A stretch of DNA of 5,752 nucleotides from Melioribacteraceae bacterium. Its GTDB lineage: Bacteria; Bacteroidota; Ignavibacteria; Ignavibacteriales; Melioribacteraceae. The position numbers and the translations under genes were made by a program. Of the stretch, positions 1 through 5,752 are shown one piece after another. Below the pieces are notes generated by a model. That model had not been told where the DNA came from and did not search any database. It saw only the letters and a program-made list of their open reading frames with translations. Where the stretch lies: assembly GCA_026987055.1 (NCBI GenBank), contig JALSNL010000017.1, positions 1 to 5,752 on the forward strand, written 5' to 3'. Within the stretch, counting starts at the first letter, position 1. Each line of letters starts with the position of its first letter.

Positions 1-204
1 TCACCGTTTTTAATTTTTTTTAATATACGTTTTAGTGTTTTATTTTTAATAAAATTTTTAACTGATATTATAATCGCAAACTTATTAATGAAAAAATTCG
101 GTTATAGATTTAACATCTTTGAAATAATATATTTGCAAATAATTTATGAAATATTGCTTATAATAAATTACATTAACGGATTATTCTCAAAAAGAAAATG
201 GTAA
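1..204 (+). CDS. C-terminal end of a membrane protein, probably a family 2 glycosyltransferase (partial)
   Basis: Frame 1 is open from the first base to a TAA at 202-204, giving 67 residues of a gene whose start lies left of the window. An open run this long is unlikely by chance in such AT-rich DNA. The product is very hydrophobic, with membrane segments at about residues 2-29 and 40-61, and ends in a short basic tail (FSKRKW). The order hydrophobic helix with a K-F-L-T-D segment, basic KKFGYRF linker, second long helix, then GLFSKRKW resembles the membrane C-terminus of processive family 2 glycosyltransferases (cellulose-synthase-like) that I recall from Bacteroidota. The catalytic domain is outside the window, so the function is inferred from the tail alone; another polytopic membrane protein is possible. 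It lies 37 bases upstream of purU on the same strand. I am confident it is coding and moderately confident of the family. Confidence 0.65.
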   Translation, partial: SPFLIFFNIRFSVLFLIKFLTDIIIANLLMKKFGYRFNIFEIIYLQIIYEILLIINYINGLFSKRKW

Positions 205-241
205 ATAAAAAATATACTTACTAACAAACTTAACAATTATT

Positions 242-1090
242 ATGACAGCTATTTTATTACTCTCTTGTCCTGATAAAAAAGGACTAGTTGCTACAATATC
301 AAATTTCATTCTTGAAAACAATTGGAATATTATTAACCTTGATGAACATGTTGCTACCGATGAAAAAATGTTTTTCATCAGAGTAGAATGGGAAATACCT
401 GAAAATGATTTTAAGAAAGAAGTAATTAACTTAAAATTTGAACCTTTGGCAGAAAAAATTAATGCAACGTGGCAAATTAAATTTTCTAATGATAAAACAA
501 GAATGGCAATTTTTGTTTCTAAATACGATCATGCTTTGCAAGATATTTTATGGAGACACAAAATAAATGAATTAAATACAGAAATTGTTGCAATAATTTC
601 AAATCATAAAGATTTGGAAGAGTTGACTAAAATTTATAATATACCGTTTCACCACTTTCCTATTAACAAAGAAACAAAAATTTTCCAAGAGCGGAAAGAG
701 ATTGAATTATTAAAAAGTCTCGATGTTAATGTTATTGTTCTGGCAAGATATATGCAGATTCTTTCAGATAATTTTGTAACACAATTCCCTAATAAAATAA
801 TAAATATTCATCATTCGTTTTTACCCGCATTTATAGGTAGTAATCCGTACAAACAAGCTTTTGAAAGAGGTGTTAAAATGATTGGAGCAACAAGTCATTT
901 TGTTACAAACAATTTAGACGAAGGTCCAATAATTGCACAAGATATTATAAAAATTTCTCATAGAGATTCTGTAAAAGATTTAATTAGAAAAGGTCGCGAT
1001 TTGGAACGAATAGTTTTGGCAAACGCTTTGCATTATTTTCTTGAACATAGAGTTTTAACATACAAAGGGAAAACCGTAGTATTTGAATAG
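242..1090 (+). CDS. purU: Formyltetrahydrofolate deformylase PurU
   Basis: This cytoplasmic enzyme hydrolyses 10-formyl-tetrahydrofolate to tetrahydrofolate and formate, balancing one-carbon pools and supplying formate to purine synthesis. The 282 residues match the usual length of about 280. Residues 1 to about 80 form an ACT-type regulatory domain (opening LLLSCPDKKGLVATIS). From about residue 86 comes the formyltransferase fold shared with PurN. The catalytic triad of that fold is present: N188 and H190 in INIHHSFLPAF, and D226 in NNLDEGPII. The conserved GATSHFVT, SHRDSV and KGRDLER segments follow, and the end KGKTVVFE is typical. The HHSFLPAF and ACT combination separates it from PurN and from methionyl-tRNA formyltransferase. 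The start is the first ATG in frame and gives a full ACT domain; no Shine-Dalgarno is visible, only an A/T-rich leader. In E. coli the ACT domain senses methionine and glycine; whether that holds here is not visible. Confidence 0.96.
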   Translation: MTAILLLSCPDKKGLVATISNFILENNWNIINLDEHVATDEKMFFIRVEWEIPENDFKKEVINLKFEPLAEKINATWQIKFSNDKTRMAIFVSKYDHALQDILWRHKINELNTEIVAIISNHKDLEELTKIYNIPFHHFPINKETKIFQERKEIELLKSLDVNVIVLARYMQILSDNFVTQFPNKIINIHHSFLPAFIGSNPYKQAFERGVKMIGATSHFVTNNLDEGPIIAQDIIKISHRDSVKDLIRKGRDLERIVLANALHYFLEHRVLTYKGKTVVFE

Positions 1091-1286
1091 TGAACAATCA
1101 ATTTCAATGTTTTCTAATTTTCCATAACGGAGATATTTTTTTATCGAAAGATTCATAAATATAAAAATGTTATTTTCACAAAAGCAAAAAGCTAAAACCT
1201 TCTTTTTAATGAAATCATCATTTTTATTTTTTTTGCATAACCAATAAATAAAAGTAACCGCCGATTTTAAGCCGCCATTCACACAC

Positions 1287-1315
1287 TAAGTGCAGTACAC
1301 TTATAACAACTATAA
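1287..1315. repeat. Two adjacent, partly overlapping inverted repeats upstream of cdd
   Basis: TAAGTG (1287-1292) is separated by five bases (CAGTA) from its perfect reverse complement CACTTA (1298-1303). Immediately overlapping, TTATA (1301-1305) is separated by five bases (ACAAC) from its complement TATAA (1311-1315). Both have the same geometry of short arms and a five-base centre, which suits a dimeric DNA-binding regulator better than a stable RNA hairpin. They lie about 23 bases upstream of the putative -33 element of cdd. The first repeat is the more significant because its arms include G and C; the second is all A/T in its arms and could be chance. Any operator role is inference. Confidence 0.4.
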
Positions 1316-1337
1316 ATTTACATATTAAATTTCCTAC

Positions 1338-1369
1338 TTTGATTTAATTAAACTATAAGTTATTTTTTG
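1338..1369 (+). promoter_or_regulatory. Putative Bacteroidota-type promoter for the cdd-tdk-transporter run
   Basis: TTTG at 1338-1341 is followed, after exactly 19 bases, by TATTTTTTG at 1361-1369. The Bacteroidota sigma-ABfr consensus is TTTG, 19-21 bases, TAnnTTTG, so this matches except for one extra T inside the -7 element. Transcription would then start at about 1375, leaving a leader of roughly 15-20 bases before the cdd ATG at 1392, which is typical of the group. The T-rich background makes chance matches easier, so the call is moderate. Confidence 0.45.
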
Positions 1370-1391
1370 GAAAACAACTATCTATATTTAT

Positions 1392-1790
1392 ATGAATTAC
1401 TCTGAACTTACACAAATAGCAAAGGAAGTTAAATCGAAAGCATATTGTCCATACTCTAACTTCCATGTTGGTGCGGCATTACAAACTACAGCAGGAGAAG
1501 TTTACACCGGTGTTAATGTAGAAAATTCTTCTTACGGTTTAACAATTTGTGCTGAAAGAACAGCTGTTTTTAAAGCTGTTTCCGAAGGAGAAAAGCACTT
1601 TAAAGCAATTTCCATTGCCAGTGATTCACCGGATTTTATTACACCTTGCGGAGCTTGCCGGCAAGTATTGATGGAAATTTGCGGTAAAGATTTAGAAGTT
1701 ATTTTATCAAACGGGAATAATGAAATAAGAATACTAAAATTAGAAGAACTTTTACCACTATCATTTAATAAGGATATTTTGGATTTATGA
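1392..1790 (+). CDS. cdd: Cytidine deaminase, small homotetrameric type
   Basis: It hydrolytically deaminates cytidine and deoxycytidine to uridine and deoxyuridine in the cytosol. The length of 132 residues is that of the tetrameric class, not of the longer dimeric E. coli enzyme. The zinc site is complete: C53 and catalytic E55 in the CAERTA motif, then C86 and C89 in PCGACRQ, the same numbering as in B. subtilis Cdd. The ribose-binding NVENSSYG (42-49) and the N-terminal [12 protein letters not shown] (18-29) are present. The ATG at 1392 gives a normal N-terminus; it has no Shine-Dalgarno and lies just downstream of a promoter-like pair. Its TGA overlaps the tdk start (ATGA at 1787-1790), so the two are probably translationally coupled. 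As first gene of the run it makes deoxyuridine, a possible substrate for the following kinase. Confidence 0.97.
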   Translation: MNYSELTQIAKEVKSKAYCPYSNFHVGAALQTTAGEVYTGVNVENSSYGLTICAERTAVFKAVSEGEKHFKAISIASDSPDFITPCGACRQVLMEICGKDLEVILSNGNNEIRILKLEELLPLSFNKDILDL

Positions 1791-2365
1791 TGCATTTTGC
1801 CCCACACTCAACACCTGTAGATACCGGATGGATTGAAGTAATTGCCGGTTGTATGTTTAGCGGAAAAACCGAAGAACTAATTAGAAGATTAAGAAGAGCA
1901 CAAATAGCAAAGTTAAATGTAAAAGTATTTAAACCTAAAATTGATAACAGATACTCAAAAGAAAAAATTGTTTCTCATAGCGAACAATCCTTATCTTCTA
2001 TAATTGTAGAAACACCACAAGAAATTTTAGAATTAGCTAAAGATGCTCAAGTTGTTGGTATTGATGAAGCTCAATTCTTTTCCAAAGATTTGGCAGATGT
2101 TTGCAATCAATTGGCTGATGAAGGGAAACGTGTTGTTGTAGCCGGTTTGGATCAAGATTATCGCGGTATTCCTTTTGAACCTATACCTCAGTTACTTGCA
2201 CAAGCCGAATATATAACAAAAACATTAGCAATATGTGTTAAATGCGGTAACCCCGCCGATAGAACCCAACGAACTATTGCCACACAAGACAGAGTGCTTG
2301 TTGGTGCTTTAGATAGTTATGAAGCACGTTGCAGAAAATGTCATTACATACCGGAAGAAAAATAA
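1787..2365 (+). CDS. tdk: Thymidine kinase, type II (TK1-like)
   Basis: It phosphorylates thymidine (and deoxyuridine) to the 5'-monophosphate with ATP, trapping imported nucleosides. The 192 residues fit the TK1-like family. The P-loop is GCMFSGKT (21-28), followed by the basic helix [15 protein letters not shown] (93-98) is the Walker B region, with E94 in the position of the catalytic base. [11 protein letters not shown] (120-130) is the conserved loop after the second core strand. Four zinc ligands are present in two pairs, C150/C153 and C182/C185, framing the lasso loop that closes over the thymidine. The gene starts with two consecutive ATGs (1787 and 1790); the first overlaps the cdd stop as ATGA, favouring re-initiation after cdd, and either would give the same fold. 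About 14 residues precede the first strand (WIEVIAG), which is normal for this group. The transporter gene follows after 12 bases. Confidence 0.97.
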   Translation: MMHFAPHSTPVDTGWIEVIAGCMFSGKTEELIRRLRRAQIAKLNVKVFKPKIDNRYSKEKIVSHSEQSLSSIIVETPQEILELAKDAQVVGIDEAQFFSKDLADVCNQLADEGKRVVVAGLDQDYRGIPFEPIPQLLAQAEYITKTLAICVKCGNPADRTQRTIATQDRVLVGALDSYEARCRKCHYIPEEK

Positions 2366-2367
2366 AT

Positions 2368-2373
2368 AAGGAA
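2368..2373 (+). promoter_or_regulatory. Shine-Dalgarno-like site for the nucleoside transporter
   Basis: AAGGAA ends four bases before the ATG at 2378, in the short gap after the tdk stop. It is the clearest ribosome binding site I see in the window; the other starts have A/T-rich leaders or are coupled to the preceding stop. It supports choosing 2378 as the start. Confidence 0.5.
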
Positions 2374-2377
2374 TTAC

Positions 2378-3733
2378 ATGGAATTTGTTTCTATTTTACG
2401 CGGAATGCTGGGAATACTTTTACTTGTTGGAATAGCATATCTTTTTTCTAACAACAAAAAAAATATTAATTGGCGATTGGTAATTACAGGTTTAACAATC
2501 CAATTTTTTATTGCCATCTTTATTATTAAAGGTGAAGTTTTAGGTTCCTATTTTGCTCCGTTAGGATGGATTAAAGAAGGTTTTAAATTTGTCAGTGGTG
2601 TTTTTGTTTTAATTCTCAATTTCACAAGCGAAGGCTCAACTTTTATTTTTGGAAGTTTAGGTATTTCTCCCGGTAAAGATGGCAGCATGGGAATGTTTTT
2701 TGCTTTTCAAGTTTTACCAATCATTATATTTTTTGCAAGTTTGATGTCGGTTTTATATCATCTTGGGATTATGCAAAGAATAGTTCAAGCAATGGCTTGG
2801 TTAATGTATAAAACCATGGGGACAAGCGGCGCCGAATCTTTATCGGTATCTGCAAATATTTTTGTCGGACAAACAGAAGCCCCGCTAATGGTAAAGCCTT
2901 TTTTAAAAGGATTAACTAAAAGCGAATTATTAACTGTGATGACAGGCGGAATGGCAACTATAGCCGGTAGTGTTATGGCAGCTTATATTCAAATTCTAAG
3001 TTACGCTTTTGCAGAATCTATGCACATTGCTTTGAAAGATGCGCAATTATTATTTGCCACTCACCTTCTGGGTGCCAGTGTTATGGCTGCTCCGGCTGCT
3101 TTGGTAATTTCGAAAATTATATTTCCCGAAACAAAAGAGCCTGAAACCAGAGGAAGTGTAAAAGTGGAAATTGAAAAAACAGCTTCCAATCCTATTGAAG
3201 CTGCTGCCATTGGTGCTAGCGAAGGCGTTCAACTTGCAATTAATGTTGCTGCTATGCTTATTGCTTTTATTGCTTTAATTGCTTTGGTAAATTATATGTT
3301 ACAAGGAATTGGTAATTTAGCCGGCGTAAATGGTTACCTAATAGCTCATTTCGGAAAGCCTTTAAGTCTTCAATTTATTTTAGGATATATTTTACAATAC
3401 TTAGCATTTGCAATAGGTGTCCCTTGGCATAGTGCAATGGATTTCGGAAGCTTAATCGGTACAAAAGTTATTCTTAATGAATTTGTAGCCTATTCGGACA
3501 TGAGTAATTTAATTAAAATTAAAGAATTAGTTGACGAAAAAACAATACTTATGGCTACTTATGCTCTTTGCGGTTTTGCCAACTTTAGTTCCATTGCCAT
3601 TCAAATTGGCGGAATAAGTCCTATTGCACCTAACCAACGTGCTAATTTAGCAGAGTTAGGTTTGCGTGCTGTTTTGGCGGGAACATTGGCAACGTTGATG
3701 ACAGCAACTTTAGCAGGTATTTTGTTTTCGTAA
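2378..3733 (+). CDS. nupC: Concentrative nucleoside transporter (CNT/NupC family)
   Basis: This inner-membrane symporter imports nucleosides using a sodium or proton gradient. The 451 residues are somewhat longer than E. coli NupC (about 400) but within the family range. Hydrophobic segments run through almost the whole length, with one hydrophilic stretch at about 250-275 (FPETKEPETRG...). Family motifs appear in order: GQTEAPL (164-170) in the first re-entrant hairpin region, GGMATIAGSVMAAY (190-203), EGVQLAINVAAMLIAF (282-297), NEFVAY (367-372) and CGFANFSSIAIQIGGI (398-413). By comparison with the Vibrio cholerae CNT structure, Q165, T166 and E167 should contact the base and E368, N402 and S405 the ribose; all are present, so it should be active. 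Purine versus pyrimidine preference and the coupling ion cannot be read safely from sequence. It follows tdk by 12 bases, placing uptake with the first kinase step. The symbol is used in the family sense. Confidence 0.93.
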   Translation: MEFVSILRGMLGILLLVGIAYLFSNNKKNINWRLVITGLTIQFFIAIFIIKGEVLGSYFAPLGWIKEGFKFVSGVFVLILNFTSEGSTFIFGSLGISPGKDGSMGMFFAFQVLPIIIFFASLMSVLYHLGIMQRIVQAMAWLMYKTMGTSGAESLSVSANIFVGQTEAPLMVKPFLKGLTKSELLTVMTGGMATIAGSVMAAYIQILSYAFAESMHIALKDAQLLFATHLLGASVMAAPAALVISKIIFPETKEPETRGSVKVEIEKTASNPIEAAAIGASEGVQLAINVAAMLIAFIALIALVNYMLQGIGNLAGVNGYLIAHFGKPLSLQFILGYILQYLAFAIGVPWHSAMDFGSLIGTKVILNEFVAYSDMSNLIKIKELVDEKTILMATYALCGFANFSSIAIQIGGISPIAPNQRANLAELGLRAVLAGTLATLMTATLAGILFS

Positions 3734-3857
3734 TAATCTTCAATTATTTGATTTATAAAACTTGTAGAAAAAATTATTTTCATGATTAAACATAAATGCA
3801 GAGCCTATTATTAAAACTGTATTTTAATTAACTGATTCTTAAATTATACTTTTTGCT

Positions 3858-4679
3858 ATGATAGATTTAGATTTCAAATACAAAAACTTATTAAAATATC
3901 TTGAAGAAGAAATTCCATTTAAACCGGAACTAGCTTTAATATTAGGCAGCGGACTTGGAGATTTTGCAGACAATATTAAAATAACCAAATCAATAGCAAC
4001 TACCGATATTCCGGATTACCCTGCTTCTACGGTTGCCGGACATAAAGGTTTTTTGCACTTTGCCGAATTACACAACAAGAAAATTTTAATATTTCAAGGT
4101 AGAATTCATATTTACGAAGGTTATACAATTGACAAATGTATTTTGCCGGCTTTTATTTCTTATAAGCTAGGCTCTAAAAAGTTACTAGTAACAAACGCTG
4201 CCGGTGGTGTTAACATAAACTTTAATCCCGGTGATTTAATGCTTGTTACCGGATTTCTTTCACATAATATTAAAAAGGAATTATCATCACTATTCAATGT
4301 TCCTTCGGTAGAACAAAGAAAGAATATATTAAATTTGCCATCTAAGAATTTTAATAACATAATTAAAGCTGCAGCATTAGAAGAAAAGATATTTATGAAA
4401 GAAGGAACATATTGGTTTGGGAAAGGTCCTTCTTATGAAACTCCCGCCGAAATAAGAATGCAAGCAAAATTCGGTGGCGATGCTGTTGGTATGTCAACTG
4501 TACACGAAGCTGTATTTGCTGCTTTTCACGGTGTTGAAGTTGCGTCAATATCGTTAATAACAAATTATGCTGCCGGACTTGCACCGGAAAAGTTATCGCA
4601 TCAAGACGTTATGGAAACGGCGGAAAAAGTTAAAGCGGATTTTGAAAGACTTGTAAAAAAAATAATTGAATTGGTTTAA
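3858..4679 (+). CDS. Purine nucleoside phosphorylase, trimeric class
   Basis: It phosphorolyses purine (deoxy)nucleosides to free base and (deoxy)ribose-1-phosphate. The 273 residues match the trimeric PNP/MTAP family. Visible sites are GSGLG (30-34), GHKG (61-64) and GRIHIYEGY (81-89, with R82 and H84) for phosphate; TNAAGG (112-117); GPSYETPAEIR (190-200), with E194 at the position of the base-binding glutamate; VGMSTVHEA (210-218), with M212 and S213; and SLITNYAAG (232-240), with N236 at the purine-binding asparagine. That asparagine favours a true PNP over an MTA phosphorylase. The segment at about 132-175 is unusual: the expected DHIN...NPL.GPN...RFPDMS.AYD region is replaced by an unlike Lys/Asn-rich sequence (see findings). 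The start is the first ATG, without a Shine-Dalgarno. The gene begins 124 bases after the transporter, with no clear promoter or terminator between, and ends 2 bases before the next gene. Usual symbols are punA, deoD or pnp; none can be chosen safely. Confidence 0.92.
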   Translation: MIDLDFKYKNLLKYLEEEIPFKPELALILGSGLGDFADNIKITKSIATTDIPDYPASTVAGHKGFLHFAELHNKKILIFQGRIHIYEGYTIDKCILPAFISYKLGSKKLLVTNAAGGVNINFNPGDLMLVTGFLSHNIKKELSSLFNVPSVEQRKNILNLPSKNFNNIIKAAALEEKIFMKEGTYWFGKGPSYETPAEIRMQAKFGGDAVGMSTVHEAVFAAFHGVEVASISLITNYAAGLAPEKLSHQDVMETAEKVKADFERLVKKIIELV

Positions 4680-4681
4680 CC

Positions 4682-5266
4682 ATGGATATTACTTCGGAAG
4701 AATTGGAGTTATTAAACAATTCCAATTTTATTTTCACTAAAATAAAAGCTCAAGAAAAAATTTATTCGTTATTACAAAACACCCGTACTGAAATTAATAC
4801 TTTCTTTCAAAACTCAAATTTTTTATTCCATCAAAAATTGAAAATCAGTGAATTTGATAAAATTTCCAAAGGAGAAAAATATCTAAATCTACCTTATATG
4901 ATTCTTGATAGTCCTGCATATTTTTCAAAAAATAATATTTTTGATTATAGAACAATGTTCCTTTGGGCTAATTTCTTTAGTTTTTCACTCCATTTACAAG
5001 GTTTATTTTTAGATTACTATAAACATAAACTACTTAATAATTTCGATAATTTGCTAAATAAAAATATATACATTTCGGTTTCTGATTCGCCATGGGAATA
5101 TCTTTATAATAAAAATAATTATGTTTTAGTTAGTAAAGAACATATCGATTTTATCAAAACAGCGCCTTTTATAAAGTTAAGTAAGAAATGTACTTTAAGT
5201 GAATGGAGAAATGTTCCAAAGTTTTCCGTAGATTTTTTAGAGTTTTTGTTGAGAATTTTAAGTTAA
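4682..5266 (+). CDS. Conserved protein of unknown function found near rsmE
   Basis: I cannot assign a function. The 194-residue product looks soluble, with no signal peptide and no clear membrane helix, although residues 93-111 are rich in Phe, Leu and Trp. The most family-like part is the core at about 60-107: KISKGEKYLNLPYMILDSP, then a stretch with F, IFDYRTMFLWANFF and SLHLQG. A second aromatic motif, SPWEY, lies at 136-140, and the C-terminus (about 166-194) carries KKCTLSEWRNVPKF. I recall proteins with KISRGE.Y..LPY..LD.P, RTMF.WG.FFS and TLHL.G patterns as hypothetical proteins of Bacteroidota, often close to rsmE; this is memory, not a search. The gene starts 2 bases after the pnp stop with no Shine-Dalgarno, so it is probably cotranscribed and coupled to pnp. 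It converges on rsmE. It looks even richer in A/T and Asn/Lys/Phe codons than its neighbours. The sustained frame and motif match make it a real gene. Confidence 0.85.
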   Translation: MDITSEELELLNNSNFIFTKIKAQEKIYSLLQNTRTEINTFFQNSNFLFHQKLKISEFDKISKGEKYLNLPYMILDSPAYFSKNNIFDYRTMFLWANFFSFSLHLQGLFLDYYKHKLLNNFDNLLNKNIYISVSDSPWEYLYNKNNYVLVSKEHIDFIKTAPFIKLSKKCTLSEWRNVPKFSVDFLEFLLRILS

Positions 5267-5341
5267 TCTTAGTTTTTTATGTTGTTGCATATTAAAAATA
5301 TCATTAGCCCTTTTTAACTTTTATTGAAACATCAGGTTAAT

Positions 5342-5752
5342 TTATTTTTCAAGACTTAAAAACGAGCCTACTGTAATAACTGCTGTTTCTGCACGTAATC
5401 TGTTATCGGTTAGTTTAAGTTTAATTCCATTTTTAATATTTAATTCTTCTTCAGTTAATCCGCCTTCGGGACCAAATATAAAGTATGTTTCTTTTTCCGT
5501 GATTTCTTCAATTTTACTTTTATTTTCCAAGTAACTTTTTAATGTTACACCTTCATTTTGTTCAAAAACAATTATATTAGATTTATTAGCTAAAGATGTT
5601 TTTAATGAATTGGTAAATTCTATTTTTGGTTTAAATGATTGCAAACTTTGTTTCATTGCGGAAAGTAAAATTCTTTCCCAACGTTCAATTTTAACTCCTC
5701 TTTTATAACTTTTTTTTGCATTAAAAATTAAAAAATTTGTTATACCCAGTTC
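5342..5752 (-). CDS. rsmE: 16S rRNA (uracil-1498-N3)-methyltransferase RsmE, C-terminal 136 residues (partial)
   Basis: RsmE methylates N3 of U1498 in 16S rRNA with S-adenosylmethionine, acting on the small ribosomal subunit. The minus-strand frame is open from the right edge, so the first 100 or so residues of a roughly 235-245 residue protein, including the PUA-like RNA-binding domain, are missing. What is present is the SPOUT methyltransferase domain. It opens with ELGITNFLIF at the window edge, then has KIERWERILLSAMKQS, which matches the family's ERW.RI...A.KQS helix. FGPEGGLTEEE (GPEGG at about 5459-5473) is part of the cofactor-binding trefoil knot. RLRAETA (about 5381-5401) matches the final knot motif usually written ILR.ETA. 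It ends with GSFLSLEK and TAA (5342-5344). A shorter reading from the internal Met at 5656 would cut through the conserved ERWERI helix and is not the true start. It converges on the preceding unknown gene across a 75-base gap. Confidence 0.94.
   Translation of the reverse strand, partial: ELGITNFLIFNAKKSYKRGVKIERWERILLSAMKQSLQSFKPKIEFTNSLKTSLANKSNIIVFEQNEGVTLKSYLENKSKIEEITEKETYFIFGPEGGLTEEELNIKNGIKLKLTDNRLRAETAVITVGSFLSLEK

Larger units (their letters stand above)
1091..1391. other. 301-base intergenic region between purU and cdd
   Basis: I see no convincing gene here. On the plus strand the longest readable frame I noticed is a 26-codon ORF at 1167-1247 with a phenylalanine-rich, hydrophobic second half; it has no ribosome binding site and looks like chance. 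The left two thirds are A/T-rich with runs of T and A. A locally GC-rich patch at 1258-1276 contains CCGCC twice, 14 bases apart. It is followed by two adjacent short inverted repeats (1287-1315) and a promoter-like pair (1338-1369) just before cdd. There is no GC-rich hairpin plus T-run that would mark a terminator for purU. The right part is best read as the regulatory region of the salvage genes; the left part is unexplained. Confidence 0.6.

Noticed and set aside
128..135. TATATTTG, a perfect match to the Bacteroidota -7 consensus, as a purU promoter
   Set aside because: There is no TTG or TTTG element 19-21 bases upstream, it lies inside the upstream coding frame, and such strings are frequent in this A/T-rich DNA.
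1167..1247. Plus-strand 26-codon ORF with a hydrophobic second half in the purU-cdd gap
   Set aside because: It is too short, Phe-rich because of T-runs, and lacks a ribosome binding site or promoter. It could be a small membrane peptide only if conservation were shown.
1055..1282. Minus-strand 75-codon ORF across the purU 3' end and the following gap
   Set aside because: It runs antisense over the last residues of purU, is low-complexity (Phe, Ile, Lys, Cys runs) and shows no ribosome binding site or recognisable motif. It is probably a chance frame in AT-rich DNA.
3732..3748. AATAAT/ATTATT inverted repeat right after the transporter stop as a terminator
   Set aside because: The stem is entirely A/T with no following T-run of note, so it is not convincing as an intrinsic terminator.
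3847..3855. TACTTTTTG just before pnp as a -7 promoter element
   Set aside because: It ends two bases before the ATG, so transcription would start inside the gene, and no paired upstream element is visible.
5273..5298. Possible bidirectional terminator between the unknown gene and rsmE
   Set aside because: TATG/CATA around TTGTTG gives only a four-base stem, extended by A/T pairs after a two-base bulge. The position between convergent genes is right, but the hairpin is too weak to call.
1..5752. A new defence, mobile or CRISPR-like system
   Set aside because: I looked for repeat arrays, transposase or integrase motifs, toxin-antitoxin pairs and nuclease or helicase motifs and saw none. Apart from one unknown protein, every intact gene is a recognisable metabolic, transport or rRNA-modification gene.

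Overview
This is a strongly AT-rich, densely coded stretch of a bacterial chromosome. It carries a folate gene, a nucleoside-salvage cluster and housekeeping genes. I see no mobile element, CRISPR array, tRNA or rRNA. The likely source is Bacteroidota or a close relative such as Ignavibacteriota. Three things point there: most starts lack a Shine-Dalgarno sequence and follow A/T-rich leaders; a TTTG-N19-TA...TTTG promoter-like pair precedes cdd; and a 194-residue protein near rsmE resembles a family I recall mainly from Bacteroidota. The phylum call is an inference from sequence style and memory, not a database result.

Layout, left to right. Bases 1-204 are the end of a membrane protein gene cut by the window edge, probably the C-terminal membrane segment of a family 2 glycosyltransferase. 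Then comes purU (242-1090), which releases formate from formyl-tetrahydrofolate. A 301-base gap (1091-1391) has no convincing gene but holds a GC-rich patch, two adjacent inverted repeats and a promoter-like sequence. A tight three-gene run follows: cdd (cytidine deaminase), tdk (thymidine kinase, overlapping cdd by 4 bases) and a CNT-family nucleoside transporter (12 bases after tdk). After 124 bases come pnp (purine nucleoside phosphorylase) and, 2 bases later, a conserved protein of unknown function. The right end holds the C-terminal 136 residues of rsmE on the minus strand, converging on the unknown gene.

The middle genes read as one salvage system. The transporter brings nucleosides in, Cdd deaminates (deoxy)cytidine to (deoxy)uridine, Tdk traps thymidine or deoxyuridine as the 5'-monophosphate, and Pnp cleaves purine nucleosides to base plus (deoxy)ribose-1-phosphate. 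This is known biochemistry in a sensible operon order. The points most worth a second look are the unusual central segment of Pnp, the inverted-repeat pair upstream of cdd, and the unknown gene tied to pnp and facing rsmE.
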